From positions 1-34,621 of the forward strand of contig NZ_CABVPN010000043.1 in the NCBI RefSeq assembly GCF_902499115.1: a stretch of 34,621 nt of DNA, given 5' to 3'. This document shows positions 16,573-24,577 of this stretch, piece after piece. Source of the DNA: Burkholderia diffusa (lineage in GTDB: Bacteria; Pseudomonadota; Gammaproteobacteria; Burkholderiales; Burkholderiaceae). Numbering within the stretch: the first letter of the stretch is position 1; each line of letters starts with the position of its first letter. The notes under the pieces were generated by a model, which was not told the origin of the DNA, searched no databases, and was given only the letters and a program-made list of their open reading frames with translations. The translations under genes were made by a program, and so were the position numbers.

Positions 16573-17643
16573 TCACTTTCTCGACTTCCTGGACGATTGA
16601 CGCGCCGCCTGCCCGAGCAACGCAGCGAACGCGGCTTCGTCCACGCGCAGCCCGCGCGGCGAGCGGCGCACCTCGAGCGCCGCGAGCATCCCGGCTTCGA
16701 ACGCATCGAGCACCGCCGGGTGGATGTAGCAGCGTCGGCACACGGCCGGCGTGTTGCGCAATATGTCGGCGACGGCCCGCACCGTTTCGACGATCTGCTT
16801 GCGCGCCTGCGTGAGGTCCTCATGCGGGATGCGCCGCAGCAATGCCAGCGCCTGAACACTGCCCGCCCATGTCCGGTAATCCTTCGCGGTGAACTCCGCG
16901 CCTGCTGCTTCGCGCAGATACTCGTTCACGTCGGACGAGCCGATCGAATGGCGTGTGCCATCGTCGTCCACATACTGGAACAGTTCGTGCCCGGGCAACT
17001 CCGCGCAGCGCCGCACGACCCGGCCGACGCGCGGGTCGTCCACGGTCACGTCATGCTCGATGCCGCTCTTGCCCGTGAAGCGCAGGCGAACCTGTCCCGG
17101 GCGGATCGTCACGTGGCGCTTGCGCAGCGTCGTCAGCCCGTACGACGCGTTCTCGCGAGCATATTCGGCGTTGCCGATCCGCGCGAGCGTCGTGTCGAGC
17201 AGCCGCACGATCGTCGCGACGATCTTGTCGCGCGGCATCCCGGGCAGTGCCAGATCACGCGCGACGCGCGTGCGGATGCGCGGCAGCGCGCGGGCGAAGG
17301 CCGCCATCCGCGCGTACTTGTTCGCGTCGCGCGTCTCGCGCCACTGCGGGTGATAGCGATACTGCTTGCGCCCGCGCGCATCACGCCCCGTCGCCTGCAA
17401 ATGGCCGCGCGGGTCCATGCAGATCCAGACATCGGTATACGCCGGCGGAATCGCTAGCGCATCGATGCGGGCGATTTCGTCGGCGTCGCGGATCCGGACG
17501 CCGTCCTGCGTGTAGTACGCGAAGCCGTGGCGCAACCGCCGGCGCGTATAGCCGGGATGCCGGTCGTCGACATGGCGCCGCGGCGCGGCAAGGCGAGCGC
17601 CGGTGTCGGTGCCGGGGCCGCTTCGGGACGTACGTTTCTTCAT
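16573..17643 (-). CDS. DNA topoisomerase IB (poxvirus/eukaryote type)
   Basis: 356 residues. It relaxes DNA supercoils through a 3'-phosphotyrosyl intermediate without ATP. The N-terminal DNA-binding domain is recognised by HLQATGRDARGRKQYRYHP and WRETRDANKY. The catalytic domain has TLRKRHVTI, Lys192 (FTGKSG), Arg257 (KDYRTWAGS) and the nucleophile Tyr306 (CRRCYIHPAVLDAFE). Length matches bacterial family members. The ATG at 17643 begins a basic MKKRTSRS lead. It is not an obvious partner of either flanking operon; it is convergent with pqqE and divergent from the sugar importer. Confidence 0.93.
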   Translation of the reverse strand: MKKRTSRSGPGTDTGARLAAPRRHVDDRHPGYTRRRLRHGFAYYTQDGVRIRDADEIARIDALAIPPAYTDVWICMDPRGHLQATGRDARGRKQYRYHPQWRETRDANKYARMAAFARALPRIRTRVARDLALPGMPRDKIVATIVRLLDTTLARIGNAEYARENASYGLTTLRKRHVTIRPGQVRLRFTGKSGIEHDVTVDDPRVGRVVRRCAELPGHELFQYVDDDGTRHSIGSSDVNEYLREAAGAEFTAKDYRTWAGSVQALALLRRIPHEDLTQARKQIVETVRAVADILRNTPAVCRRCYIHPAVLDAFEAGMLAALEVRRSPRGLRVDEAAFAALLGQAARQSSRKSRK

Positions 17644-18071
17644 GTCGCAAGCCGCCAGCGAAGCGGCGTATCCATGTGCGGCGATCGGCGTTCACGCGCG
17701 GCGGACATCGTTGTTCTCCTTGTTGTCGGAGCGGCTGTCGCGGGGCGCGAACAGCGCTTGCCAGTGCGACAGCAAGATCCGTGCGCCGCCCGCGGGATAC
17801 GCCGCTCCGCCCACGTCGAAACGGTTGGGGCAGGCGACGATCTGGTGCTAGGTGTTTATACGTATGCCGATACCGATATCGCTTCAATCCAATATTTCAT
17901 TGGAAGGTTATCGGACTTGTTTCTAGACTGATGCGGGGCGTACATACCGGGCCGGCCGCATGCGCCGGCCGGCACCGCCCCGAACCGCACCCGCGCCACG
18001 CAGAACCACAACAGCACGGCATCGCGCCAGGCAGGCGCCGCGGCATACAACGACATCATCGGAGACGGACC
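17644..18071 (+). promoter_or_regulatory. Intergenic region upstream of the sugar importer, with promoter/operator
   Basis: 428 bases with no convincing gene. An AT-richer island at about 17850-17930 contains a perfect inverted repeat CCAAT-ATTTC-ATTGG (17889-17903). It overlaps a possible -35 TTGGAA (17900-17905), with a possible -10 TAGACT (17924-17929) 18 bases on. The dyad is placed where a sugar-responsive repressor could block the importer promoter. The remaining sequence shows nothing clear, apart from GGAGA before the first gene. Confidence 0.4.
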
Positions 18072-19034
18072 ATGACATTCATCAGGAAGCTGACGGCCGG
18101 TGCGCTCGTCGCCGCGGCGACGGTATTCGCTTCGGGTGCGCACGCGCAGCAAAAGCCGATCACGCTCGGGTTCTCGCAGGTCGGCGCGGAAAGCGCGTGG
18201 CGCACCGCCAACACCGTGTCGGTGAAGAGCGCGGCGAAGGACGCCGGCATCAACCTGAAATTCTCGGACGCGCAGCAGAAGCAGGAGAACCAGATCCGTG
18301 CGATCCGCTCGTTCATCGCGCAGAAGGTCGACGTGATCGCGTTCTCGCCGGTCGTCGAGTCGGGCTGGGAGCCGGTGCTGACCGAAGCGAAGGCGGCCCA
18401 TATTCCGGTGATCCTGACCGATCGTGGCGTCGACGTGAAGGATCCTTCGTTGTACGTGACGATGATCGGCTCCGATTTCCTCGAGGAAGGGCGGCGCGCC
18501 GGCCACTGGATGGAAGAGCGCTTCAAGAACGATGCGGGCCCGATCAATATCGTCGAGCTGCAGGGCACGGTCGGTTCCGCACCGGCCAACGATCGCCGTG
18601 CGGGCCTGCTCGAAGTGATCAAGAACAATCCGAAGTTCAAGGTGATCGCATCGCAAAGCGGCGACTTCACGCTCGCCGGCGGCAAGCAGGTGATGGAAGC
18701 GTTCGCGAAGACCTACGGCAAGCAGATCAACGTCGTCTACGCGCACAACGACGACATGGCGCTCGGCGCGATCCAGGCGATGGAAGAGGCCGGCATCAAG
18801 CCCGGCAAGGACGTGAGCGTCGTGTCGTTCGATGCGACCAAGGGCGGCTTCCAGGCGATGGTCGCCGGCAAGATCAACGTCGACGTCGAATGCAGCCCGC
18901 TGCTCGGGCCGCAGCTGATGACCGCGGTGAAGGACGTGGTCGCCGGCAAGCAGCTGCCGAAGCGCATCGTCACGAACGAGACGGTGTTCCCGATGAGCGT
19001 CGCGGCGCAGGTGCTGCCGACCCGCAAGTACTGA
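18072..19034 (+). CDS. ytfQ: Sugar ABC importer, periplasmic binding protein (YtfQ-like)
   Basis: 320 residues. The signal peptide ends at GAHA-QQ (about residue 25). The mature protein is a type I periplasmic sugar-binding protein: ITLGFSQVGAESAWR, DVIAFSPVVESGWEPVL, VVYAHNDDMALGAIQAMEEA and VVSFDATKGGFQAM. The overall pattern and gene order match E. coli YtfQ, which binds galactofuranose. Ligand identity in this organism is inferred. GGAGA is 6 bases before the ATG at 18072. A hairpin separates it from the ATPase gene, as is common when binding protein is needed in excess. Confidence 0.92.
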   Translation: MTFIRKLTAGALVAAATVFASGAHAQQKPITLGFSQVGAESAWRTANTVSVKSAAKDAGINLKFSDAQQKQENQIRAIRSFIAQKVDVIAFSPVVESGWEPVLTEAKAAHIPVILTDRGVDVKDPSLYVTMIGSDFLEEGRRAGHWMEERFKNDAGPINIVELQGTVGSAPANDRRAGLLEVIKNNPKFKVIASQSGDFTLAGGKQVMEAFAKTYGKQINVVYAHNDDMALGAIQAMEEAGIKPGKDVSVVSFDATKGGFQAMVAGKINVDVECSPLLGPQLMTAVKDVVAGKQLPKRIVTNETVFPMSVAAQVLPTRKY

Positions 19035-19052
19035 GTCCCGGCGGACGCGGGC

Positions 19053-19070
19053 GGCGGCGCGGCTGCCGCC
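19053..19070 (+). terminator. Intercistronic hairpin after the binding-protein gene
   Basis: GGCGGC (19053-19058) pairs with GCCGCC (19065-19070) around a 6-base loop, extendable by about two further pairs. It lies 18 bases after the ytfQ stop and before ytfR. It probably stabilises the upstream message rather than terminating transcription. Confidence 0.5.
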
Positions 19071-19102
19071 GTCAGCCTTCCGCCTCGAATCGAGGGCGAT
19101 CC

Positions 19103-20617
19103 ATGACGAATCCGCCGGTGGTCGAGATGATCGGCATCGACAAGGCGTTCCCGGGCGTGAACGCGCTGCAGCGCGTGAACTTCCGGTTGTTTCCGGGCGA
19201 AATTCATGCGCTGATGGGCCAGAACGGCGCGGGCAAGTCGACGCTGATCAACGTCCTGACCGGCGTGCACGCGCACGACGCGGGCGAGATTCGCGTCGGT
19301 GACGCACCGGTGCGGTTCGCCGCGCCGCGCGAAGCAGAGGCGGCCGGAATCCAGACGCTGTACCAGGAAGTGAACCTGTGCGCGAACCTGTCGGTCGCCG
19401 AGAACATCTTCGCGGGCCGGCAGCCGATGCGGCGCGGCGCGATCGACTGGAAGACGATCCATGCGCGCTCGCGCGATGCGCTCGCCGAGCTCGACCTGTC
19501 GCTCGACGTCACGCGCTCGCTCGACGCGTATCCGATCGCGGTGCAGCAGATGGTCGCGATCGCGCGGGCCGTGTCGGTCGATGCGCGCGTGCTGATTCTC
19601 GACGAACCGACGTCGAGTCTCGACGACGGCGAGGTCGCTCGGCTCTTCGACGTGCTGCGCCGACTGAAGGCGTCGGGGATGGCGATCCTGTTCGTCACGC
19701 ACTTTCTCGAACAGACCTATGCGGTTTCCGACCGGATCACCGTGATGCGCAACGGCGAGCGCGAAGGCGAGTACCTCGCGCGCGACCTGCCGGTCGATAT
19801 GCTCGTCGCGAAAATGACCGGCCGCGAACCGATGTCCGGCAAGCTGCAGGCAGGCGCGGCGGCCGTGCAGCGGGAAGCCGATGCGGCCGCGCCATTCCTC
19901 TCGATGCAGCAGGCAGGCCGGCGCGGGATGATGAGCCCGCTCGATCTCGACGTGCGGCCCGGCGAGATCGTCGGGCTGGCCGGGCTGCTCGGCTCGGGGC
20001 GCACGGAAACCGCGCGGCTCGCGTTCGCGGCCGAGCGCACCGACACCGGCGCGATCGAGATCGACGGCGCGCGCAAGCGGCTCGCGTCGCCGCACGATGC
20101 AGTGCGCAACGGGATCGCGTATTGCCCTGAGGATCGCAAGAAGGAGGGGATCGTCGCGGCGTTGTCGATCCGCGAGAACATCGTCCTCGCGCTGCAGGCT
20201 CGGCGCGGCTGGTGGCGGCTGATCGGCCGCGCGCGCCAGCGCGAACTCGCCGAGGCGTACATCGCGAAGCTCGGCATCAAGGCGCGCGACGCGGAGCAGC
20301 CGATCGGGCTGCTGTCCGGCGGCAACCAGCAGAAGGTGCTGCTCGCGCGTTGGCTCGCGACGGAGCCGAAGCTGCTGATCCTCGACGAGCCGACGCGCGG
20401 CATCGACGTCGCCGCGAAATTCGACATCATGGAGCGCGTGCTCGCGCTGTGCGCGCAGGGGCTCGCGATCCTGTTCATCTCATCGGAGATCAGCGAAGTG
20501 GTGCGCGTGAGCCACCGCATCGCGGTGCTGCGCGATCGCCGCAAGGTCGCCGAACTGACCGGTGCCGAGGCGTCGGAAGAACACGTGTATCAACTGATCG
20601 CGGGAGGCCGGTCATGA
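19103..20617 (+). CDS. ytfR: Sugar ABC importer, double ATP-binding protein (YtfR-like)
   Basis: 504 residues, cytoplasmic, two nucleotide-binding domains as in ribose/galactose-type importers. NBD1 has Walker A GQNGAGKST (39-47), the YPIAVQQMVAIARA signature and Walker B VLILDEPTSSLD. NBD2 has a degenerate Walker A (GLLGSGRTE), signature LLSGGNQQKVLLARW and Walker B LLILDEPTRGID. Loss of the NBD2 Walker A lysine is normal in this family. It overlaps the next gene by 4 bases. Confidence 0.94.
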   Translation: MTNPPVVEMIGIDKAFPGVNALQRVNFRLFPGEIHALMGQNGAGKSTLINVLTGVHAHDAGEIRVGDAPVRFAAPREAEAAGIQTLYQEVNLCANLSVAENIFAGRQPMRRGAIDWKTIHARSRDALAELDLSLDVTRSLDAYPIAVQQMVAIARAVSVDARVLILDEPTSSLDDGEVARLFDVLRRLKASGMAILFVTHFLEQTYAVSDRITVMRNGEREGEYLARDLPVDMLVAKMTGREPMSGKLQAGAAAVQREADAAAPFLSMQQAGRRGMMSPLDLDVRPGEIVGLAGLLGSGRTETARLAFAAERTDTGAIEIDGARKRLASPHDAVRNGIAYCPEDRKKEGIVAALSIRENIVLALQARRGWWRLIGRARQRELAEAYIAKLGIKARDAEQPIGLLSGGNQQKVLLARWLATEPKLLILDEPTRGIDVAAKFDIMERVLALCAQGLAILFISSEISEVVRVSHRIAVLRDRRKVAELTGAEASEEHVYQLIAGGRS

Positions 20618-21654
20618 TCCGGTTACGCACGTTGCTTCGCCATCCGCTCGTATGGCCGGTGCTGACGCTCGCGCTGCTGTTCGCGCTCGACGTCGCGCAT
20701 CGGCCGGGCTTCCTGTCGATCGCGGTGCTCGACGGCCACTTGTTCGGCGCACCGATCGACATCCTGAATCGCGCGGCACCGCTCGTGATCGTGTCCCTCG
20801 GCATGACGCTCGTGATCGCGACGCGCGGGATCGACATCTCGGTCGGCGCGATCGTCGCGATCGCCGGCGCGGCCGCGGCGATCGTGCTCGACGGCGATCC
20901 GACGCGGGTCGGCACGGCGCTGGCGGCTGCGCTATGCGTGGGGTTGCTCGCAGGGGCATGGAACGGTGTGCTCGTCGCGTTCGTCGGGATGCAGCCGATC
21001 ATCGCGACGCTGATCCTGATGGTCGCCGGACGCGGTATCGCGCAGTTGCTGACGGGCGGACAGATCATCCCGATCGGCGCGCCGGGCTACCTCGAACTCG
21101 GTGGCGGCTATCTCGCGGCCGTGCCGTGTTCGGTCTGGATCGCGATCGCGACGATCGCGGCGACCGCGCTGCTGGTGAACCGCACGGCGCTCGGCCTGTT
21201 CATCCGCGCGATCGGCGTGAACCCGGTCGCGACGCGGCTCGTGGGCTTGCGCGCGGGGGCGGTCGTGTTCGGCGTATATCTGTTCTCCGGCGTCATGTCG
21301 GCGCTCGCCGGCATCCTCGCCAGCTCGAACGTTCGCAGCGCCGACGGCAACAACGCGGGGCTGCTGCTCGAACTCGACGCGATCCTCGCGGTGACGCTCG
21401 GTGGCACGTCGCTGCTCGGCGGCCGCTTCAGCCTCGCGGGTTCCGTGCTCGGCGCGCTGATCATCCAGACGCTCACCTACACGACTTATTCGATCGGCGT
21501 GCCACCGGAGGCGACGCTCGTCGTGAAGGCGCTCGTCGTGATCGTCGTGACGCTGATCCAGTCGGACGCGGCGCGCGGGCTGGTGATCCAGCGTGCGTCG
21601 CGGCTGCTTTCTTCCACCCGCTCGCGCGCCACCACCGGAGCCACGCCGCGATGA
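20614..21654 (+). CDS. ytfT: Sugar ABC importer permease 1 (YtfT-like)
   Basis: 346 residues, about eight to ten membrane segments, BPD_transp_2 type. Typical motifs are APLVIVSLGMTLVIATRGID, ISVGAIVAIAGA and the VTLGGTSLLGGRFSLAGSV stretch near the end. The ATG lies in the ATGA overlap with ytfR, and its own stop overlaps the second permease in the same way. It forms the membrane channel with the second permease. Confidence 0.93.
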   Translation: MIRLRTLLRHPLVWPVLTLALLFALDVAHRPGFLSIAVLDGHLFGAPIDILNRAAPLVIVSLGMTLVIATRGIDISVGAIVAIAGAAAAIVLDGDPTRVGTALAAALCVGLLAGAWNGVLVAFVGMQPIIATLILMVAGRGIAQLLTGGQIIPIGAPGYLELGGGYLAAVPCSVWIAIATIAATALLVNRTALGLFIRAIGVNPVATRLVGLRAGAVVFGVYLFSGVMSALAGILASSNVRSADGNNAGLLLELDAILAVTLGGTSLLGGRFSLAGSVLGALIIQTLTYTTYSIGVPPEATLVVKALVVIVVTLIQSDAARGLVIQRASRLLSSTRSRATTGATPR

Positions 21655-22769
21655 AACGATTCTTCGCATCGCTTACCGACCCGCGCACGTTGCCGATCGT
21701 CGTGACGATCGTGCTGTTTGCCGCACTGTTCGGCTTCGGATCCGTGATGTACACGGGCTTCTTCTCGATGCAGGTGCTGACCGGGCTGCTCGTCGACAAC
21801 GCGTTCCTGCTGATCGTCGCGATCGGGATGACGTTCGTGATCGTCTCGGGCGGTATCGACCTGTCGGTCGGCTCTGTCGTTGCGCTGACAACGATCTTCT
21901 GCGCGATCGGCGCCGAACGATTGCACTGGCCCGTCTGGGCGATCGTGCCGCTCGTGCTCGTGTTCGGCGCGCTGTACGGTGCGGCGATGGGTGCGCTGAT
22001 TCATTACTTCAGGTTGCAGCCGTTCATCGTCACGCTCGCCGGGATGTTTCTCGCGCGCGGCGCATGCTTCCTCATCACGACGCAGTCGATCACGATCAAC
22101 GAGCTGACCTTCCATGCGCTCGCGGGCATCAGCGTGCCGGTCGGTGGCGGGACGCTGAGCGCCGGTGCGCTGATTGCGCTCGCGACGCTGGCCGCCGCGA
22201 TCTACGTTGCACATTTCACGCGCTTCGGCCGTAACGTGTATGCGGTCGGTGGCAACGAGCGATCGGCGCTGCTGATGGGGCTGCCGGTCGCGCGCACGAA
22301 GGTCGGCGTGTATGCGCTGAGTGGCTTCTGTTCGGCGCTCGGTGGCGTGGTGTTCACGCTGTACGTGCTGTCCGGCTACGGGCTGCAGGCGCAGGGGATG
22401 GAGCTCGACGCGATCGCTGCGACCGTGATCGGCGGCACGCTGCTCACCGGCGGGGTGGGGTACGTGATCGGGTCGGTGTTCGGCGTCGGCATCCTCGGCA
22501 CGATCCAGGTGCTCATCACGTTCGACGGCACGCTGAGTTCGTGGTGGACGCGGATCGTGATCGGCGCGCTGCTGTGCGTGTTCTGTCTGCTGCAGCGGGT
22601 CATCGAGCGGCACGCTGCGCGGCGGCGTAGCGGCGGGACGGGGCTCGATCCGAAACGGCGGAAGCGGGAAGTCGCGCAGGCCGGGTCAGCGGCGCCGGGT
22701 GACGATGCGGCGCTGGTGTCGACGATGCGGCGGTTGTGGCGGTTCACACCGTCGGCGGCACGCCGGTGA
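21651..22769 (+). CDS. yjfF: Sugar ABC importer permease 2 (YjfF-like)
   Basis: 372 residues. It has the same fold as permease 1: NAFLLIVAIGMTFVIVSGG, DLSVGSVVALT, RNVYAVGGNERSALLMGLPV and TVIGGTLLTGGVGYVIGSV. The C-terminal 45 or so residues are a basic and then mixed hydrophilic tail (rich in Arg, Gly, Ala) beyond the last membrane segment, longer than E. coli YjfF. It is the last gene of the four-gene operon; no sugar kinase or mutase is visible next to it. Confidence 0.92.
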   Translation: MKRFFASLTDPRTLPIVVTIVLFAALFGFGSVMYTGFFSMQVLTGLLVDNAFLLIVAIGMTFVIVSGGIDLSVGSVVALTTIFCAIGAERLHWPVWAIVPLVLVFGALYGAAMGALIHYFRLQPFIVTLAGMFLARGACFLITTQSITINELTFHALAGISVPVGGGTLSAGALIALATLAAAIYVAHFTRFGRNVYAVGGNERSALLMGLPVARTKVGVYALSGFCSALGGVVFTLYVLSGYGLQAQGMELDAIAATVIGGTLLTGGVGYVIGSVFGVGILGTIQVLITFDGTLSSWWTRIVIGALLCVFCLLQRVIERHAARRRSGGTGLDPKRRKREVAQAGSAAPGDDAALVSTMRRLWRFTPSAARR

Positions 22770-22772
22770 CGG

Positions 22773-22970
22773 TTACGCCGGTCCGGCCATATCCCTATCC
22801 GGTTCGGCGTTGAACGACGCATCGGCGATGCAGATAGCTTTTGGCGACTCGGCCGGCCGCTCGATCGCGTGCAGGTCCAGCGCATCGAGCGGATCCCGTG
22901 CCGCCGCGGGGCCGAGGTGGCTGATCACGCGGGCGTAGTCCCGCGAATCTGCCTCATCGCATGCCGCCAC
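22773..22970 (-). CDS. Small unassigned ORF
   Basis: 65 codons from a GTG that overlaps the end of the SDR gene. I do not recognise the product. The composition (DSRDYARVISHLGP, then DALDLHAIERPAES) and high third-position GC look like coding sequence. It might be a translationally coupled small protein, the fragment of a lost gene, or chance. It has no signal peptide or membrane segment. Confidence 0.3.
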   Translation of the reverse strand: MAACDEADSRDYARVISHLGPAAARDPLDALDLHAIERPAESPKAICIADASFNAEPDRDMAGPA

Positions 22971-23700
22971 TGGCGATGATGTGTTCGCCAGTCAACCACT
23001 TTGCGTCGTCGGAGGCGAGGAAAACCGCGATCGACGCCACGTCGTCCGGTTTGCCCACACGCCCGAGCGGCGTCTGGCTGACCGCCGAACTCTCGAACTC
23101 CGATCCGATCACCCCGGCGGTCTGTGCACCTTCGGTCACGATCACGCCCGGATTGATCGTGTTCACGCGAATCTTCCGCGGCCCGAGTTCGCGGGCGAGT
23201 GCGCCGGTGATGGAATCGACCGCGCCTTTCGTGCCGCTATATACGGCGGTCGTGGCCGGCGTGAGTGTCGAAACGACCGAACTGACATTGATGATGCTGG
23301 CACCCTCGCCAAGGTGCTGGACCGCGGCCTGTGTGGTGAGCAGAACACCGAGCACGTTGACGTCGAACTGCCTGCGGTATTGCGCTTCCGTAAATGCGTC
23401 GATCGGCGCGAACTCGTAGACGCCGGAGTTGTTCACGAGGATGTCGAGGCGGCCGTATGTTTCGATCGCCGCGTCGACGATGCTCTTCGCGTCGGCGGCA
23501 TTCGACACGTCGCCGCCCACGGAAGTTGCCGTGCCTCCGGCCGTTGTGATGGCTGACACAACGGCGTCCGCGCCGGTCTTGCTGCTCGCATAGTTCACGA
23601 CAACCGATGCGCCCTCTGCCGCAAGCGCCTTCGCGATGGCCGCGCCGATCCCTTTCGACGCACCGGTGACGACCGCCACTTTCCCTGCAAGCTTGCTCAT
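22954..23700 (-). CDS. Short-chain dehydrogenase/reductase
   Basis: 248 residues, classical SDR. The cofactor motif is TGASKGIG (near 13-20), the NNSG structural motif stands in place of the usual NNAG, and the catalytic Ser lies in INVSSV, with Tyr and Lys in YSGTKGAV. The loop after the first strand (NYASSK) suggests NADP(H) preference. Its closest look is to FabG-like 3-oxoacyl or glucose dehydrogenase-type SDRs; the substrate cannot be named. The ATG at 23700 follows GAGG; the open frame to 23784 is not needed. It is 170 bases downstream of the HD-domain gene on the same strand. Confidence 0.9.
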   Translation of the reverse strand: MSKLAGKVAVVTGASKGIGAAIAKALAAEGASVVVNYASSKTGADAVVSAITTAGGTATSVGGDVSNAADAKSIVDAAIETYGRLDILVNNSGVYEFAPIDAFTEAQYRRQFDVNVLGVLLTTQAAVQHLGEGASIINVSSVVSTLTPATTAVYSGTKGAVDSITGALARELGPRKIRVNTINPGVIVTEGAQTAGVIGSEFESSAVSQTPLGRVGKPDDVASIAVFLASDDAKWLTGEHIIASGGMR

Positions 23701-23869
23701 GATTTTTACCTCGGTGTGAATGAAGCCGCTGATAGAAACCGACGTCGCGTCGCGCACGATGCAATCGGCAATGTTTTCTGTCACCTCGGACTGATGCGCC
23801 GTCGCGAAATCGGGGCGCCGATCGCGCGATGCTGGACGAATCGACGCGTAGTCCTGCAGGACTTCTGCT

Positions 23870-24511
23870 TTAGCCCGGCCACGGCGAGTTACGGATCACT
23901 GAACAAAAATTTCCGCGATGGAAATGCGGCTCCTTGTCGGCGATCACGTCTGCTTTCACGTTGCCGAATGTGGTCTCCGGCTTGTGTTTGATGCCATCGT
24001 AGAAGGCTTGAATGATCTCCTCCTTGAAGTGTGGCGGGCGCGGATGCGCATGCGTCACCGCTTCGCGTTCCTCGTGGGAAAAATCGTGGTAAGAGAGGCC
24101 GAGCACGTCCATCTCGACACCGGCCGTCACCAGCGCGACGATCGGGTGCATATGGCGCGGAATGCCGGGCGTGGTATGCAGCGCAATGGCCGTCCAGACG
24201 AGATCGATGTCGGCCGCATCGATGCCCCGGCCGGAGAGAAATTCGCGCGCCGCATTGGCCCCATCGACTTCAAATCGTTCGGTGGCGCTGCTGTACGCAC
24301 CGGCAAGGCCGACGTCATGGAACATGGCGCCCGCATACAAGAGTTCCCGATCGAATTTCAGGCCGCGGCGCGCGCCTTCCAGCACCCCGAACAAATACAC
24401 GCGGCTCGAGTGATGAAAGAGCAGCGGGCTAGACGTGTCGCGCACGAACTCGGTAATTTCCCGTGCAAGTTGACTATCGGGTACGGCGACATCCTGAATG
24501 ACCTGCGACAT
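23870..24511 (-). CDS. HD-domain metal hydrolase, cyanamide hydratase type
   Basis: 213 residues, soluble. The HD metal site is visible: His33/His34 (LFHHSSRVYLFG), His65-Asp66 (MFHDVGL), and later His112 (ALHTTPGI), His120 and His122 (RHMHPIV). This arrangement resembles fungal cyanamide hydratase and its many bacterial homologues, most of which have unknown substrates. The ATG at 24511 is chosen over the longer frame to 24565 because it begins the conserved part. It sits 66 bases after the catalase gene and before the SDR gene, so co-transcription is likely. Confidence 0.8.
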   Translation of the reverse strand: MSQVIQDVAVPDSQLAREITEFVRDTSSPLLFHHSSRVYLFGVLEGARRGLKFDRELLYAGAMFHDVGLAGAYSSATERFEVDGANAAREFLSGRGIDAADIDLVWTAIALHTTPGIPRHMHPIVALVTAGVEMDVLGLSYHDFSHEEREAVTHAHPRPPHFKEEIIQAFYDGIKHKPETTFGNVKADVIADKEPHFHRGNFCSVIRNSPWPG

Positions 24512-24577
24512 GACGGTTCTCCATCGAGATGTGATCGGACGCTGGCGTCGTGGCGGACGCCCCACGCGAATGGCCGG

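Noticed and set aside
23701..23869. A further gene between the SDR and HD-domain genes
   Set aside because: The short frames here lack ribosome sites and recognisable motifs. The gap more likely carries leader or promoter sequence.
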